Origin: Simplicispira metamorpha
GTDB lineage: Bacteria; Pseudomonadota; Gammaproteobacteria; Burkholderiales; Burkholderiaceae_C
Length of the DNA stretch: 64,000 nucleotides
Direction of reading: 5' to 3'
Assembly: GCF_004341365.1 (NCBI RefSeq)
Contig: NZ_SLXH01000023.1
Span: 1-64,000 of the forward strand
Shown here piece after piece: positions 25,006-35,569 of the stretch. The first letter of the stretch is position 1. Each line of letters opens with the position of its first letter. A model generated the notes under the pieces. The model did no database searches and had not been told where the DNA came from. It worked only from the letters and a program-made list of their open reading frames with translations. The position numbers were made by a program, and so were the translations under genes.

Positions 25006-25619
25006 TATGGCGATGGCTGCGCTGCCGATACCAGCGCAGGCATGGGCATGGCTGTAGATGCTGGTGTGGGCCGGGTCAGCAGGTGCTCGACCAGGGCACC
25101 CAGGTTGGCGTGCAGGCGTGTTCCGGGGGGCCATTGGGGCGCCAGCGGGGCAGCGCAGTCCAGCGCTGCCGCTTCACCCGTGGCGACCAGATGCAGCGCC
25201 GCACCCAGCGCTGCGCCCGCTTGCAGGTGCTCAGGGCAGCTGCCGACCACGCACACCTTGTCGGTATCGACACCGTAGCGGTCACAAATCTGCTCCAGCA
25301 AGCCGGGGGCGGGCTTGCGGCAGGCGCAGGCCTCGTCGGGGGCGTGGGGGCAGTAAAAAATGGCCTCGATGCGCCCGCCCAGCGCCGCCAGTTGCTTGTG
25401 CATCAGGCCGTGGATGGCGTTGAGCGCAGCCACGTCGAACAGGCCGCGCCCCAGGCCGGGCTGGTTGGTGGCCACCACCACATGCCAGCCCGCATGGTTG
25501 AGGCGGGCAATGGCTTCGAGCGCACCGGGCAGCGGCTGCCAGTCGGCGGGCGAGGCGATGAAGTCCTCATCGCCCAAGGCGTTGATGGTGCCGTCGCGGT
25601 CGAGAATGGCCAGTTTCAT
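25005..25619 (-). CDS. gmhB: D-glycero-beta-D-manno-heptose 1,7-bisphosphate 7-phosphatase-like HAD protein
   Basis: HAD-superfamily phosphatase of 204 aa expected in ADP-heptose synthesis for LPS. Motif I LDRDGTIN (residues 6-13), motif II TNQPGLGRG and the zinc loop CPHAPDEACACRKPAPG agree with GmhB. However, motif IV reads VGSCPEHLQAG where family members have a magnesium-binding Asp (VGDxxxDLQA), so the Asp is replaced by Ser. The C-terminal 30 residues are Pro/Ala-rich and end at repeat R7. Activity may be impaired. The neighbours glyS and a membrane protein match the usual gmhB context, but the acyltransferase gene often found beside gmhB is absent. Confidence 0.82.
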   Translation of the reverse strand: MKLAILDRDGTINALGDEDFIASPADWQPLPGALEAIARLNHAGWHVVVATNQPGLGRGLFDVAALNAIHGLMHKQLAALGGRIEAIFYCPHAPDEACACRKPAPGLLEQICDRYGVDTDKVCVVGSCPEHLQAGAALGAALHLVATGEAAALDCAAPLAPQWPPGTRLHANLGALVEHLLTRPTPASTAMPMPALVSAAQPSP

Positions 25620-25648
25620 CCGTGATTTTCCCGAGAGATGGCTCCCCT

Positions 25649-26296
25649 TCACGGGGAGGTGGTGGGGGACGCTGCTGCTTGCCAGCCAGTAACAAACCAA
25701 CCGCTGTAGCGCCCGCGTGCCCATTGCAGCGCCAGGCGCTGGCCAGGGCGCCACTGCGCGGCCTGCGGGTCGTCGATCAGCACCTGTTGCAGTGGCTCCA
25801 GGGTGTCAATGCGCAGCACCAGCTGCGTGCCGCCGGGGCCGCGCGCGCTGGGCGCCAGGATGCGGCTGCCCAGCACCTGGGCCTGCACGGGTGCCAGCGG
25901 CTGCACGCCGCGCACATTGAGGTGGCGCCACAGCAGTGCCGCCGTGCCCGCCACGCAGGCGGCCACCCACAGCACCATCCAGACGCGGCCCACCGGGCGC
26001 CAGCCCCAGCGGCGCGCCGCCAGCAGCGTGCCCGCCACGCTGGCGCACAGCGCCAGCAGCGTCCACAGCACCGGCCACAGCAGGCCCCAGACATCTTGCG
26101 TGGCGACAAAAGGTGTCAGCGGCAACACCGGCAGCTGCGGGGCGCGGTCGCTTTGCCATTGCAACACCCAACGCAGCCCCACCAGCAGCGCCGGGGGCGC
26201 AAACAGCCACCAGACAGTGCGCTGCTGCTGCGCCCGCAGCGCGGCGGGGCTGGGGGCGTCGGGGGCGCAAGCAGCGGATGCGGAGGGCTCGTCCAT
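25649..26296 (-). CDS. membrane protein of unknown function
   Basis: About 215 aa. A polar N-terminus is followed by three hydrophobic segments, near WWLFAPPALLVGLRWVL, LLWPVLWTLLALCASVAGTLLAA and VWMVLWVAACVAGTAALLW. A soluble C-terminal domain (VQAQVLGSRILAPSARGPG to WFVTGWQ) with a beta-rich look follows. No family recognised. The ATG at 26296 is one candidate start; a TTG at 26323 overlaps the glyS stop (TTGA) and would suit translational coupling. Confidence 0.7.
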   Translation of the reverse strand: MDEPSASAACAPDAPSPAALRAQQQRTVWWLFAPPALLVGLRWVLQWQSDRAPQLPVLPLTPFVATQDVWGLLWPVLWTLLALCASVAGTLLAARRWGWRPVGRVWMVLWVAACVAGTAALLWRHLNVRGVQPLAPVQAQVLGSRILAPSARGPGGTQLVLRIDTLEPLQQVLIDDPQAAQWRPGQRLALQWARGRYSGWFVTGWQAAASPTTSP

Positions 26297-26319
26297 GCCG
26301 GTCTGCGCAGTCAAGGCGC

Positions 26320-28452
26320 TCAAGCGGCCAGGCGCGAGAGGTCGGCCACGCGGTTCATGGCGTCGTGCAGGCTCTTGAGCAGACCCTGGCGGTTCAGGCG
26401 CAAGTCCAGTTCTTCGGCGTTGACCATCACGTCGTCAAAGAACGCATCGACGGGCGCGCGCAGCACGGCCAGCGTTTGCAGGCTGGCGGTGTAGTCGCCC
26501 GCATCGAACTGCGCGTTGGCCTCGGGCACAAAGCGTTGCAAAGCGGCGTACAAGTCTTTTTCCGCCTGCTCTTGCAAGAGCGCGGGGTTGACGTGGGCAT
26601 CGACCTCACCGGCTTTTTTCAGGATATTGCCAACGCGCTTGTTGGCGGCGGCCAGGGCAGGGCTCTCGGGCAGCGCGGCAAAGGCGCGCACTGCCGCCAG
26701 CTGCTGACCGACCAGCGCCAGGCGCTGTGGGCGCAGCGCCAGCACGGCATCGACCTCTTGCGCGCTGTAGCCCTGTTCGCGCAGGTTGCCAGCCAGGCGG
26801 TCGTAGATGAACTCGGCCAGTTGCGCCGAGGCATCCTGAATCTTGTCACCGAATGCGGGCACGGCACTGGCCAGCAGCGCTTGCAAATCCAGCGGCAGGT
26901 CTTTCTCGACCAGCATGCGGATCACGCCCAGCGCGTGGCGGCGCAGCGCAAACGGATCGCGGTCGCCTGTGGGCAGGTTGCCAATGCCGAACATGCCCAC
27001 CAGCGTTTCGAGCTTGTCGGCCAGCGCCACCACCACGCCCGCCAGGTTGCGCGGCAGGCTATCGCCGGCAAAGCGCGGTTTGTAGTGGTCTTCGATGGCG
27101 TCGGCAATCGTCTCGCCCAGGCCGTCGTTGAGCGCGTAGTAGCGGCCCATGGTGCCTTGCAGCTCGGGGAACTCGCCCACCATGTCGGTCACGAGGTCGG
27201 TCTTGGCCAGTTGGGCGGCCAGGTCGGCGTCGGCCACCACAGCGGCATCGCCCAGCTGCGTAGCAATGGCTTTGGCAATCGCGCGCACGCGCTCCACGCG
27301 CTCGCCTTGCGTGCCCAGCTTGTTGTGGTAGACCACCTTGCCCAGGCCATCGACGCGCGAGGCCAGCGTTTTCTTGCGATCCTGGTCGAAGAAGAACTTG
27401 GCATCGGCCAGGCGCGGGCGCACCACGCGCTCGTTGCCGCCGGTCACAAAGCTGGTGTCTTCGGGGCTGATGTTGCTCACTACCAGGAATTGGTTGGTCA
27501 GCTTGCCCGCAGCGTCGAGCAGCGGGAAGTATTTTTGGTTGGCCTTCATCGTGAGGATGAGGCACTCCTGGGGCACGTCGAGAAACTCTGGCTCAAAAGC
27601 GCAGATGAGCACGTTGGGGCGCTCGACCAGCGCGGTGACTTCGTCCAGCAGCGCATCGTCTTCGATGGGGCGGGCGCCGCTACCCACCTGGGCTGCGGCG
27701 GCCTGCAACTGGCGGGCAATCTCGGCCTTGCGCTCGGTGAACGAGGCGATCACGGCGCCCTGCGTGCGCAATTGCCCGGCGTAGCTGTCGGCATCCTGGA
27801 GCACCACGGGCGAGACGGCGGCCTCGAAACGGTGGCCCTGGGTGGCGTTGCCTGCCGTCAGGCCCAGCGTCTGCACGGGCACCACGTCGCTGCCGTGCAG
27901 TGCCACCAGCCCGTGCGCGGGGCGCACAAAGCTCACGCTGCTCCAGCCCGGCATGTCACAGCCTGCGGCGAGCTGGTAGCGCATCACCTTGGGGATGGGC
28001 AGTTTAGCCACGGCCTCGTCCAGCGCTTTTTGCAGGCCCTCGGCCAACGTGGCGCCGCGCACAGTGCTGTGGTGGAACAGAGCCTCTGCCTTGCCATCGG
28101 GGGCGCGTTGCAGCGCGGCCACGGCAGCGGCGGGGTCGGACACATCGGCCCCGAGCGCGGCCAGCTTTTTCAGCAATGCGGGGGTGGCGTTGCCTGCAGC
28201 GTCCAGGCCCACGGCCACGGGCATGAGTTTTTGCGACTGGGCCTTGTCAGCGGCCTGCGGTGCCACGGCGCTGATGTGGGCAGCCAGACGGCGCGGCGAT
28301 GCGTAAGCGGTGAGCACAGCGTCCGGCGCGGCCAGCCCCTGGGCCTGCAACTGTGCCAGCAACACGCCAGCGAAGGCGTCGCCCAGTTTTTGCAGCGCCT
28401 TCGGGGGCAGCTCTTCAACAAACAGTTCAACCAGCAAATTCGGATGGGTCAT
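26320..28452 (-). CDS. glyS: glycyl-tRNA synthetase beta subunit
   Basis: 710-aa beta subunit of the alpha2-beta2 bacterial glycyl-tRNA synthetase. It begins MTHPNLLVELFVEELPPKAL, with core features QECLILTMKANQKYFPLLD, SNISPEDTSFVTGGNERVVRPRLADAKFFF and GIGNLPTGDRDPFALRRHALGVIRML. The C-terminal domain resembles HD/anticodon-binding folds. It follows glyQ by 20 bp, so the subunits are co-transcribed. Confidence 0.97.
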   Translation of the reverse strand: MTHPNLLVELFVEELPPKALQKLGDAFAGVLLAQLQAQGLAAPDAVLTAYASPRRLAAHISAVAPQAADKAQSQKLMPVAVGLDAAGNATPALLKKLAALGADVSDPAAAVAALQRAPDGKAEALFHHSTVRGATLAEGLQKALDEAVAKLPIPKVMRYQLAAGCDMPGWSSVSFVRPAHGLVALHGSDVVPVQTLGLTAGNATQGHRFEAAVSPVVLQDADSYAGQLRTQGAVIASFTERKAEIARQLQAAAAQVGSGARPIEDDALLDEVTALVERPNVLICAFEPEFLDVPQECLILTMKANQKYFPLLDAAGKLTNQFLVVSNISPEDTSFVTGGNERVVRPRLADAKFFFDQDRKKTLASRVDGLGKVVYHNKLGTQGERVERVRAIAKAIATQLGDAAVVADADLAAQLAKTDLVTDMVGEFPELQGTMGRYYALNDGLGETIADAIEDHYKPRFAGDSLPRNLAGVVVALADKLETLVGMFGIGNLPTGDRDPFALRRHALGVIRMLVEKDLPLDLQALLASAVPAFGDKIQDASAQLAEFIYDRLAGNLREQGYSAQEVDAVLALRPQRLALVGQQLAAVRAFAALPESPALAAANKRVGNILKKAGEVDAHVNPALLQEQAEKDLYAALQRFVPEANAQFDAGDYTASLQTLAVLRAPVDAFFDDVMVNAEELDLRLNRQGLLKSLHDAMNRVADLSRLAA

Positions 28453-28472
28453 GGTGTTTCTCTTGCGTCGCC

Positions 28473-29423
28473 TCAGGCTGCTTTTTTCTGTTGCTGCTGG
28501 GCCTTGTCCAGTTCGGCCAGCACCTCCTCGGCCCAGGCCCGGGGCGCCATCGGAAAGCCCAGGCGGGCGCGGCTGTCAAGGTAGCTCTTGGCCACGGCGC
28601 GTGCCAGGTTGCGGATGCGGCCAATGTAGGCAGCGCGCTCGGTCACGCTGATGGCGCCGCGCGCGTCCAGCAAGTTAAAGCTGTGCGCAGCCTTCAAAAC
28701 CTGCTCGTAGGCGGGCAGGGCCAGTTGCTCTTGCATCAGGTGCTGGGCCTGCTTTTCGTGGGCGTTGAAGGCGGTAAACAGAAAATCGGCGTCCGAGTGC
28801 TCAAAGTTGTAGGTGGACTGCTCGACCTCGTTTTGCTTGTACACATCGCCGTAGGTCAGCTTGGCGCCGTCAGCGCCTTCCGTCCAGGTCAGGTTGTAGA
28901 CGTTGTCCACGCCTTGCAGGTACATGGCCAGGCGCTCCAGGCCGTAGGTGATTTCGCCCGTGGCGGGCTTGCAGTCGATGCCGCCCACCTGCTGGAAATA
29001 GGTGAACTGCGTCACTTCCATGCCGTTGAGCCAGACTTCCCAGCCCAGGCCCCAGGCGCCTAGCGTGGGGTTTTCCCAGTCGTCTTCCACGAAGCGGATG
29101 TCGTTCTTTTTCAGATCGAAGCCCAGCGCCTCCAGGCTGCCCAGGTACAGCTCCAGGATGTTGGCGGGCGCGGGCTTCAAGACCACCTGGAACTGGTAGT
29201 AATGCTGCAAGCGGTTGGGGTTTTCGCCATAGCGGCCATCCTTGGGGCGGCGGCTGGGCTGCACGTAGGCAGCCTTCCAGGGCTCAGGGCCGATGGCGCG
29301 CAAAAACGTCGCGGTGTGCGACGTACCGGCGCCCACTTCCATGTCGTAGGGCTGTAAAAGCGCGCAGCCCTGGGCATCCCAGTAGGACTGCAGCTTCAAG
29401 ATGATTTGCTGGAAGGTCAACAT
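28473..29423 (-). CDS. glyQ: glycyl-tRNA synthetase alpha subunit
   Basis: 316-aa class II synthetase catalytic subunit. [61 protein letters not shown] and [20 protein letters not shown] are strictly conserved. ATG 29423 is chosen as the match to family N-termini; the longer frame upstream is not conserved. It leads glyS in a two-gene operon. Confidence 0.97.
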   Translation of the reverse strand: MLTFQQIILKLQSYWDAQGCALLQPYDMEVGAGTSHTATFLRAIGPEPWKAAYVQPSRRPKDGRYGENPNRLQHYYQFQVVLKPAPANILELYLGSLEALGFDLKKNDIRFVEDDWENPTLGAWGLGWEVWLNGMEVTQFTYFQQVGGIDCKPATGEITYGLERLAMYLQGVDNVYNLTWTEGADGAKLTYGDVYKQNEVEQSTYNFEHSDADFLFTAFNAHEKQAQHLMQEQLALPAYEQVLKAAHSFNLLDARGAISVTERAAYIGRIRNLARAVAKSYLDSRARLGFPMAPRAWAEEVLAELDKAQQQQKKAA

Positions 29424-29567
29424 GGCTTTGAGAGGCACTCTGGCAGGGCCAGGGCCTGGCAATAAGAAAGGGTAGAAAGACGCGCGCTGGCAATGCCAGC
29501 CCACGTACAGCCCCTGATTTTAGGGTGCAGGTGGCACGCCGACCGATTGCGCAGCCCCCCAGCAACA

Positions 29568-29598
29568 AAGGCCAGCGCCCTTTGGGGGTGCTGGCCTT
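29568..29598 (-). terminator. hairpin downstream of asparaginase gene
   Basis: 12-bp stem AAGGCCAGCGCC / GGTGCTGGCCTT (one G-T pair) with a 7-nt loop. Leftward it is followed by TTTGTTG. It lies 51 bp beyond the asparaginase stop. Confidence 0.5.
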
Positions 29599-29648
29599 GT
29601 CAAATAGCAGGTGCCAGGCAGGTTGCCCCCGGGCCTTCTGGCAAAAGA

Positions 29649-30803
<1,155 letters not shown>

Positions 30804-30900
30804 TTATGGGTAATTGGCACACAGTTAAATCAAACATTTACTGAAATCTTGCAAAAAATTTCCCCCTGAATGTTTTGCGCGCCACCGATGGAAAAAGCAA

Positions 30901-30936
30901 AAAGCCTGCCTGCGCAATGACACGCAGGCAGGCTTT
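30901..30936 (-). terminator. intrinsic terminator of fabA-fabB
   Basis: Perfect 14-bp stem AAAGCCTGCCTGCG / CGCAGGCAGGCTTT, 8-nt loop. Leftward it is followed by TTGCTTTTTC. It lies 26 bp after the fabB stop. Confidence 0.88.
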
Positions 30937-30961
30937 GGCAGGGAGAACGGGGCGCGGGGGT

Positions 30962-32176
30962 TTAGCAGTCCCAGCGGCGCAGTACCAGGCTGGCGTTGGT
31001 GCCGCCAAAGCCGAAGCTGTTGGACAGGGCCGTGCGAATGGGCGCATCCACCGTCTGGCGCACCAGCGGCATGCCTTCGGCGGCGGGCTCCAGCGTTTCG
31101 ATGTTGGCCGAGCCGGCAATAAAGCCCTGCTGCAACATCAACAGGCAGTAAATGGCCTCTTGCACGCCCGTGGCACCCAGCGAATGGCCAGTGAGCGACT
31201 TGGTGGACGAGAAGCGCGGAATGGCATCGCCAAACACTTCGCGGATGGCGCGCAGCTCGGGCACATCACCCACGGGCGTGGAAGTGCCATGGGTGTTGAT
31301 GTAGTCAATGGGCTCGCTTACCGTGGCGATGGCCTGGCGCATGCAGGCCACGGCGCCGTCGCCCGAGGGCGCGACCATGTCGGCACCATCGGAAGTAGCG
31401 CCAAAACCGATCACCTCGCCCAAAATGGTGGCACCGCGCGCCAGGGCGTGGTCCAGACTCTCGAGCACCACGGCACCGCCGCCGCCCGAGAGCACAAAGC
31501 CGTCACGGTGGGCGTCGTAGGCGCGCGATGCTTTTTCAGGCGTGGCGTTGTAGGCGCTGGACATGGCGCCCATGGCGTCAAACAGCAGGCCCATGCCCCA
31601 GGTGACTTCTTCGCCGCCACCGGCAAACATCACGTCCTGCATGCCCCAGGCAATTTGCTGGGCCGCTGCGCCAATGCAGTGCGCCGAGGTGCTGCACGCC
31701 GAGGTGATGGAGTAGTTGATGCCCTTGATGGCGAAGTTGGTGGACAGGCAGGCCGACACCGTCGAACTCATGCAGCGCGTGACCTGGTAAGGCCCCACGC
31801 GGCGAATGCCCTTGCTGCGCAGAATGTCAGCCGCTTCAATCTGGTTGGCTGGCGAACCGCCGCCCGAGCCCATGATGAGGCCGGTGCGCGGGTTCGACAC
31901 CTGGGCTGGCGTCAGGCCCGAGGCGGCAATGGCATCGGCCAACGCAATGTGCGCGTAGGCTGCTGCATCGCCCATGAAGCGCAGTTGCTTGCGGTCAATG
32001 CGCTCTTCGAGGTTGATTTGCGGCACACCCGCCACCTGGCTGCGCATGCCCAGCTCGGTGAACTGCGGCATGGCGCGGATGCCCGAGCGGCTCTCGCGCA
32101 GGGCCTGGGTGACGGTGGCGTTGTCGTTGCCAATGCACGAGACGATGCCCGTGCCGGTGATGACGACCCGTTTCAT
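30962..32176 (-). CDS. fabB: 3-oxoacyl-ACP synthase I
   Basis: 404-aa elongating condensing enzyme of fatty-acid synthesis, essential for unsaturated fatty acids. It begins [22 protein letters not shown]. The active-site Cys lies in [17 protein letters not shown] near residue 165. The two histidines are in [12 protein letters not shown] (about 293-304) and [16 protein letters not shown] (about 328). The C-terminus [14 protein letters not shown] is canonical. Its ATG overlaps the fabA stop (ATGA), so it is translationally coupled. Confidence 0.96.
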   Translation of the reverse strand: MKRVVITGTGIVSCIGNDNATVTQALRESRSGIRAMPQFTELGMRSQVAGVPQINLEERIDRKQLRFMGDAAAYAHIALADAIAASGLTPAQVSNPRTGLIMGSGGGSPANQIEAADILRSKGIRRVGPYQVTRCMSSTVSACLSTNFAIKGINYSITSACSTSAHCIGAAAQQIAWGMQDVMFAGGGEEVTWGMGLLFDAMGAMSSAYNATPEKASRAYDAHRDGFVLSGGGGAVVLESLDHALARGATILGEVIGFGATSDGADMVAPSGDGAVACMRQAIATVSEPIDYINTHGTSTPVGDVPELRAIREVFGDAIPRFSSTKSLTGHSLGATGVQEAIYCLLMLQQGFIAGSANIETLEPAAEGMPLVRQTVDAPIRTALSNSFGFGGTNASLVLRRWDC

Positions 32177-32703
32177 GCTGCGGCTCCTTGTGCTGCGCCG
32201 TCTTCCTCGCGTTTGAACAAGCCCACACGCAGGTCGTTGGCCACGTAAATTTCTTTGCCATCGGCCAGCAGGCGCGCATCACCAATGGCCATGCACAGCT
32301 TGCGTTTGATGACGCGCTTGATGTCGATCTCGTAGGTAACCAGCTTCACGTCCGGGCCCACTTCGCCGGTGAACTTGACCTCGCCCGCACCCAGTGCACG
32401 GCCCCGGCCCGGCAGTTGCAGCCAGGTCAGGTAAAAGCCGATGAGCTGCCACATGGCATCCAGCCCCAGGCAGCCCGGCATGACCGGATCGCCCTGGAAG
32501 TGGCAGGCAAAAAACCACAGGTCGGGCTTGACATCCAGCTCGGCGCGGATTTTGCCCAGGCCGTGGGCACCACCATCGGCGTCGATGTGCGTGATGCGGT
32601 CGAACATCAGCATGGGCGGCAGCGGCAGACGCCCGCTGTCCGGGCTGAACAGCCGGCCCTCGCCCGAGGCGATCAATTGGTCGTAGGAAAAGGAATCTGC
32701 CAT
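32173..32703 (-). CDS. fabA: 3-hydroxydecanoyl-ACP dehydratase/isomerase
   Basis: 176-aa bifunctional dehydratase that also isomerises trans-2 to cis-3-decenoyl-ACP, the branch point for unsaturated fatty acids. Hotdog fold with the catalytic His in [23 protein letters not shown] near residues 67-89. ATG 32703 gives [14 protein letters not shown]. The 201-bp upstream region contains the likely fabAB promoter, plus an 11-bp inverted repeat (32799-32809 with 32843-32853) of unknown meaning. Confidence 0.96.
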   Translation of the reverse strand: MADSFSYDQLIASGEGRLFSPDSGRLPLPPMLMFDRITHIDADGGAHGLGKIRAELDVKPDLWFFACHFQGDPVMPGCLGLDAMWQLIGFYLTWLQLPGRGRALGAGEVKFTGEVGPDVKLVTYEIDIKRVIKRKLCMAIGDARLLADGKEIYVANDLRVGLFKREEDGAAQGAAA

Positions 32704-32904
32704 TTTCAGTCGTGCTCCAGAACGGCGGCCGGGCCACCTCGATTTTTCACAGCCTGCGCCGGGCGCAAGCAATCACAGCCGCCTATTATCAAGGCACTGG
32801 GCGCACCCGGCGATAGCAAGCGCCCCTATGGCAGCGCGGCCTCGGGTGCGCCCCATGACCTGGATCAAGCAGCCCAGCACCTGCCAGACCGCGCACTGCG
32901 CACC

Positions 32905-34533
32905 TCAGTGCCGCCCCTGGCGACGCAGCCCCCACGCTGCCAAGACCACCCCAGCGCCAAAAATCCACAGCGGCCACAGGCCAAACCGCGACACCCAGGC
33001 CGCATATGGCGTGATGGCGCCGCTGCGCCCTTGCACCTGCCCCGTGAGCACGCCGCGCGTGGCGCGCGCCAGCTGGTGCGTGACCACGCCGCGGTGGTCG
33101 ATGATGGCCGTGGCGCCGGTGTTGGTGGCGCGCACCATGGGGCGCTCGAATTCGAGGGCGCGCATGCGGCTGATGCTCAGGTGCTGGTCGATGGCCACGC
33201 TGTCGCCAAACCAGCCGATGTTGCTCAGGTTGACGAACACCGTGGGCGCCTGGGCCGGATCGGCAAAACGCGCGCCCAGCTCTTCACCAAACAGGTCTTC
33301 GTAGCAGATGTTGGGTGCGATGCGCTCGCCGCGCCAGACAAAGGGCGTCTGGCGCAGACTGCCCCGGTGGAAGTCGCCCAGGGGAATGTTCATCAACTCG
33401 GTGAACCAGCGAAACAGCGGCGGTATGAACTCGCCAAATGGCACCAGGTGGTGTTTGTCGTAGCGGTAGGGCGCGCTCTGGCCCGGGCGCCAGCCCTGCA
33501 CGGAGTTGGTATAGCCCTGCTCCAGATCGCCCAGGGGCATGCCTACCAGCGCGGCCTGTCCGCCCTGGGTGTAGCGCTGCGCGATGGCCTCCAGGTAGCC
33601 CGGCATGAGCTGCTGGGGCAGCAGCGGGATGGCCGTTTCGGGTGCCACCACCAGCTGCGCCTGCGCGCTGTGCAGTTGCTCGGCATACCAGCGCAGCGCC
33701 AGGGGCACACCGCTGCCGGGCTGGAATTTCTCATCCTGCGGGATGTTGCCTTGCAGCAGCGCCAGGCTCAGGGCGGGCGTGGGCGCCGATGCCGGAGCGC
33801 CGCATTGTTCGATGGCGCAGTGGCGCTGCCAGGCCAGTGCGCCCAACCCGGCCAGCAGCGTGGCGGCCAGCGCCCAGGCACGGGGGCTGCGCACATCGCT
33901 GCGGCGCACCTGGGCCAGCAGCATGGCCAGCATGGCGGCCACGCTGCTGATGCCGTACACGCCCACGGTGCGCGCCAATGCAGCCAGCGGCCCATCGACA
34001 TGGGCGTAACCGCTGGCGCCCCACGGAAAGCCCGTCCACCAGGTGCCGCGCGCCAATTCGGCGAGCAGCCAAAGCGCTCCGAAAACAATAGCTGCTCGCG
34101 CACGACCAGCGGGCGCCAGAGCCGCAAAAAGCCCTAAAACCAGGGCGTAATAACTGGCCAGAAACACCGCCAGACCCAGCACCGCCAGCACCGCCAGCGG
34201 CGCCGCCAGACCGCCATAGGTGTGCATGGAGATGAACAGCCACCAGAACACGCCCACCAGCCAGGCTGAGGCAAACACCCCGCCCAGTGCGGCTGCACGC
34301 CGCCAGGGTGTGCCAGGGCGCACCAGCCAGGCCAGCGCGGCCAAAGACAGCCACTGCAGCCCGCCTTGCGGCGCACCGCTGCCCGGCAACGCCAGCGACG
34401 CCGCCTGCGCCAGCCCGGCCAGCAGCGCCAGCGCCCAGTGCCAGCGCGCAGCGCGCGGCGCGCTGATGGCCACGGATGTGGATGGCGCGGTCACAGGGGC
34501 CAGTGCCGGCGCGGATGCGGTGGCCAACGCCAT
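32905..34533 (-). CDS. lnt: apolipoprotein N-acyltransferase
   Basis: 542-aa inner-membrane enzyme that adds the third acyl chain to lipoproteins. About six N-terminal membrane segments (residues 30-230) are followed by a nitrilase-like periplasmic domain. The catalytic triad is visible: Glu in VVAPETAIPLLP, Lys in YDKHHLVPFGEF and Cys in ICYEDLFGEE. ATG 34533 overlaps the ybeX stop by one base (TGATG), as in other betaproteobacteria. Dispersed repeat R8 lies in frame in the membrane region (34082-34135), coding for the unusual segment before the AIVFGALWLLAELARG helix. Confidence 0.95.
   Translation of the reverse strand: MALATASAPALAPVTAPSTSVAISAPRAARWHWALALLAGLAQAASLALPGSGAPQGGLQWLSLAALAWLVRPGTPWRRAAALGGVFASAWLVGVFWWLFISMHTYGGLAAPLAVLAVLGLAVFLASYYALVLGLFAALAPAGRARAAIVFGALWLLAELARGTWWTGFPWGASGYAHVDGPLAALARTVGVYGISSVAAMLAMLLAQVRRSDVRSPRAWALAATLLAGLGALAWQRHCAIEQCGAPASAPTPALSLALLQGNIPQDEKFQPGSGVPLALRWYAEQLHSAQAQLVVAPETAIPLLPQQLMPGYLEAIAQRYTQGGQAALVGMPLGDLEQGYTNSVQGWRPGQSAPYRYDKHHLVPFGEFIPPLFRWFTELMNIPLGDFHRGSLRQTPFVWRGERIAPNICYEDLFGEELGARFADPAQAPTVFVNLSNIGWFGDSVAIDQHLSISRMRALEFERPMVRATNTGATAIIDHRGVVTHQLARATRGVLTGQVQGRSGAITPYAAWVSRFGLWPLWIFGAGVVLAAWGLRRQGRH
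34082..34135 (+). repeat. dispersed repeat copy R8, inside lnt
   Basis: AACAATAGCTGCTCGCGC, spacer, GGGCGCCAGAGCCGCAAAAA. It is embedded in the lnt reading frame on the opposite strand. Confidence 0.65.
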
Positions 34534-35432
34534 CAGCCCGCCAGCGGGGTATCGGCGTGGGTAGCGCCCGCGTCTGGCGCGGGAGCGGCCACCTTGAACC
34601 AGCGCACCGCACCGCCCTTGGTGTGCAGCACCACCCATTGCAGGCCGCACAGTTGCAATTGCTCGCCGCGCTTGGGCACGTGGCCCACTTCATGGGCCAC
34701 CAGGCCACCGATGGTGTCAAAGCACAGGTCGGGATCGCTGCCCACGATGGCCACGCCCAGGGCCTCGGCCACGCGCTCAATGGGCGCATCGCCGCGCACG
34801 CGGTAGGTCTGGTCGCCCATGGGCAGGATGTCGCCCTCGTCCTCGGGCAGATCGAATTCGTCCTCGATTTCACCGACGATCTCTTCCAGCACATCCTCGA
34901 TGGTGGCCAGCCCGGCCACGCGGCCAAACTCGTCAATGACGATGGCCATGTGGTTACGGTTGCTGCGAAAGTCGCGCAGCAAATCGTTGAGCGCTTTGGT
35001 TTCGGGCACAAAAGTGGCCGGGCGCAGCAAAGAGCGCACCGGCAGCCCCGGCGTGCGTTGCAGCTTGAGCAGGTCTTTGGCTATCAGGATGCCGATGATG
35101 TTCTCGCGCTCGCCCTCGTACACCGGAAAGCGCGAATGCGCGGTGCTGATGACCACTTGCAGCAGCGCATCGAGCGGGGCGTCGATGTGCAGCATGTCCA
35201 TGCGCGGGGTGGGCACCATCACATCGCCCACGGTCAGGTCAGACAGGTGCAGGATGCGCTCCATCATGGTGCGCGCTTCGGGGTCGATGACAGCGTTGTC
35301 TTGCGCATCGGCCAGCACCCCGATCAGCTCGGCCCGCGAGTCGGGGCCGGGGTGGATGAATTCGACGACTTTTTGCAGAAAAGTGCGCTTGTCTTCTCTG
35401 TCAGGAAGGCGCGCGGGGTAGGGGTCTGACAC
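34533..35432 (-). CDS. ybeX: CBS-domain protein YbeX/CorC
   Basis: Cytoplasmic protein of 299 aa with paired CBS domains (about residues 65-185: VGDVMVPTPRMDMLHIDA and FPVYEGERENIIGILIAKDLL) and a C-terminal CorC/HlyC transporter-associated domain. Linked to magnesium-cobalt efflux and ribosome maintenance. The GTG at 35432 (MSDPYPARLPDREDKRTFLQK) is chosen because homologues begin there; the upstream extension is not conserved-looking. It is followed by lnt with a one-base overlap. Confidence 0.9.
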   Translation of the reverse strand: MSDPYPARLPDREDKRTFLQKVVEFIHPGPDSRAELIGVLADAQDNAVIDPEARTMMERILHLSDLTVGDVMVPTPRMDMLHIDAPLDALLQVVISTAHSRFPVYEGERENIIGILIAKDLLKLQRTPGLPVRSLLRPATFVPETKALNDLLRDFRSNRNHMAIVIDEFGRVAGLATIEDVLEEIVGEIEDEFDLPEDEGDILPMGDQTYRVRGDAPIERVAEALGVAIVGSDPDLCFDTIGGLVAHEVGHVPKRGEQLQLCGLQWVVLHTKGGAVRWFKVAAPAPDAGATHADTPLAG

Positions 35433-35569
35433 AGCCTTGGGTGCAGGACGTGCGGTAGTGAAACGGGCGTCTAGGATACCGGATTGCTGTGGCAATACGC
35501 CGCCAGCGCCCCGCCCGCGCTGCCCCGGCGCAGGCAAGCCACCCGGGCCTGCCTGTGTTCACTGCTTCT

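Noticed and set aside
32799-32853. 11-bp inverted repeat before fabA as a terminator of lnt
   Set aside because: Loop is 33 bases long and there is no T tract, and lnt reads leftward from the far side of it.
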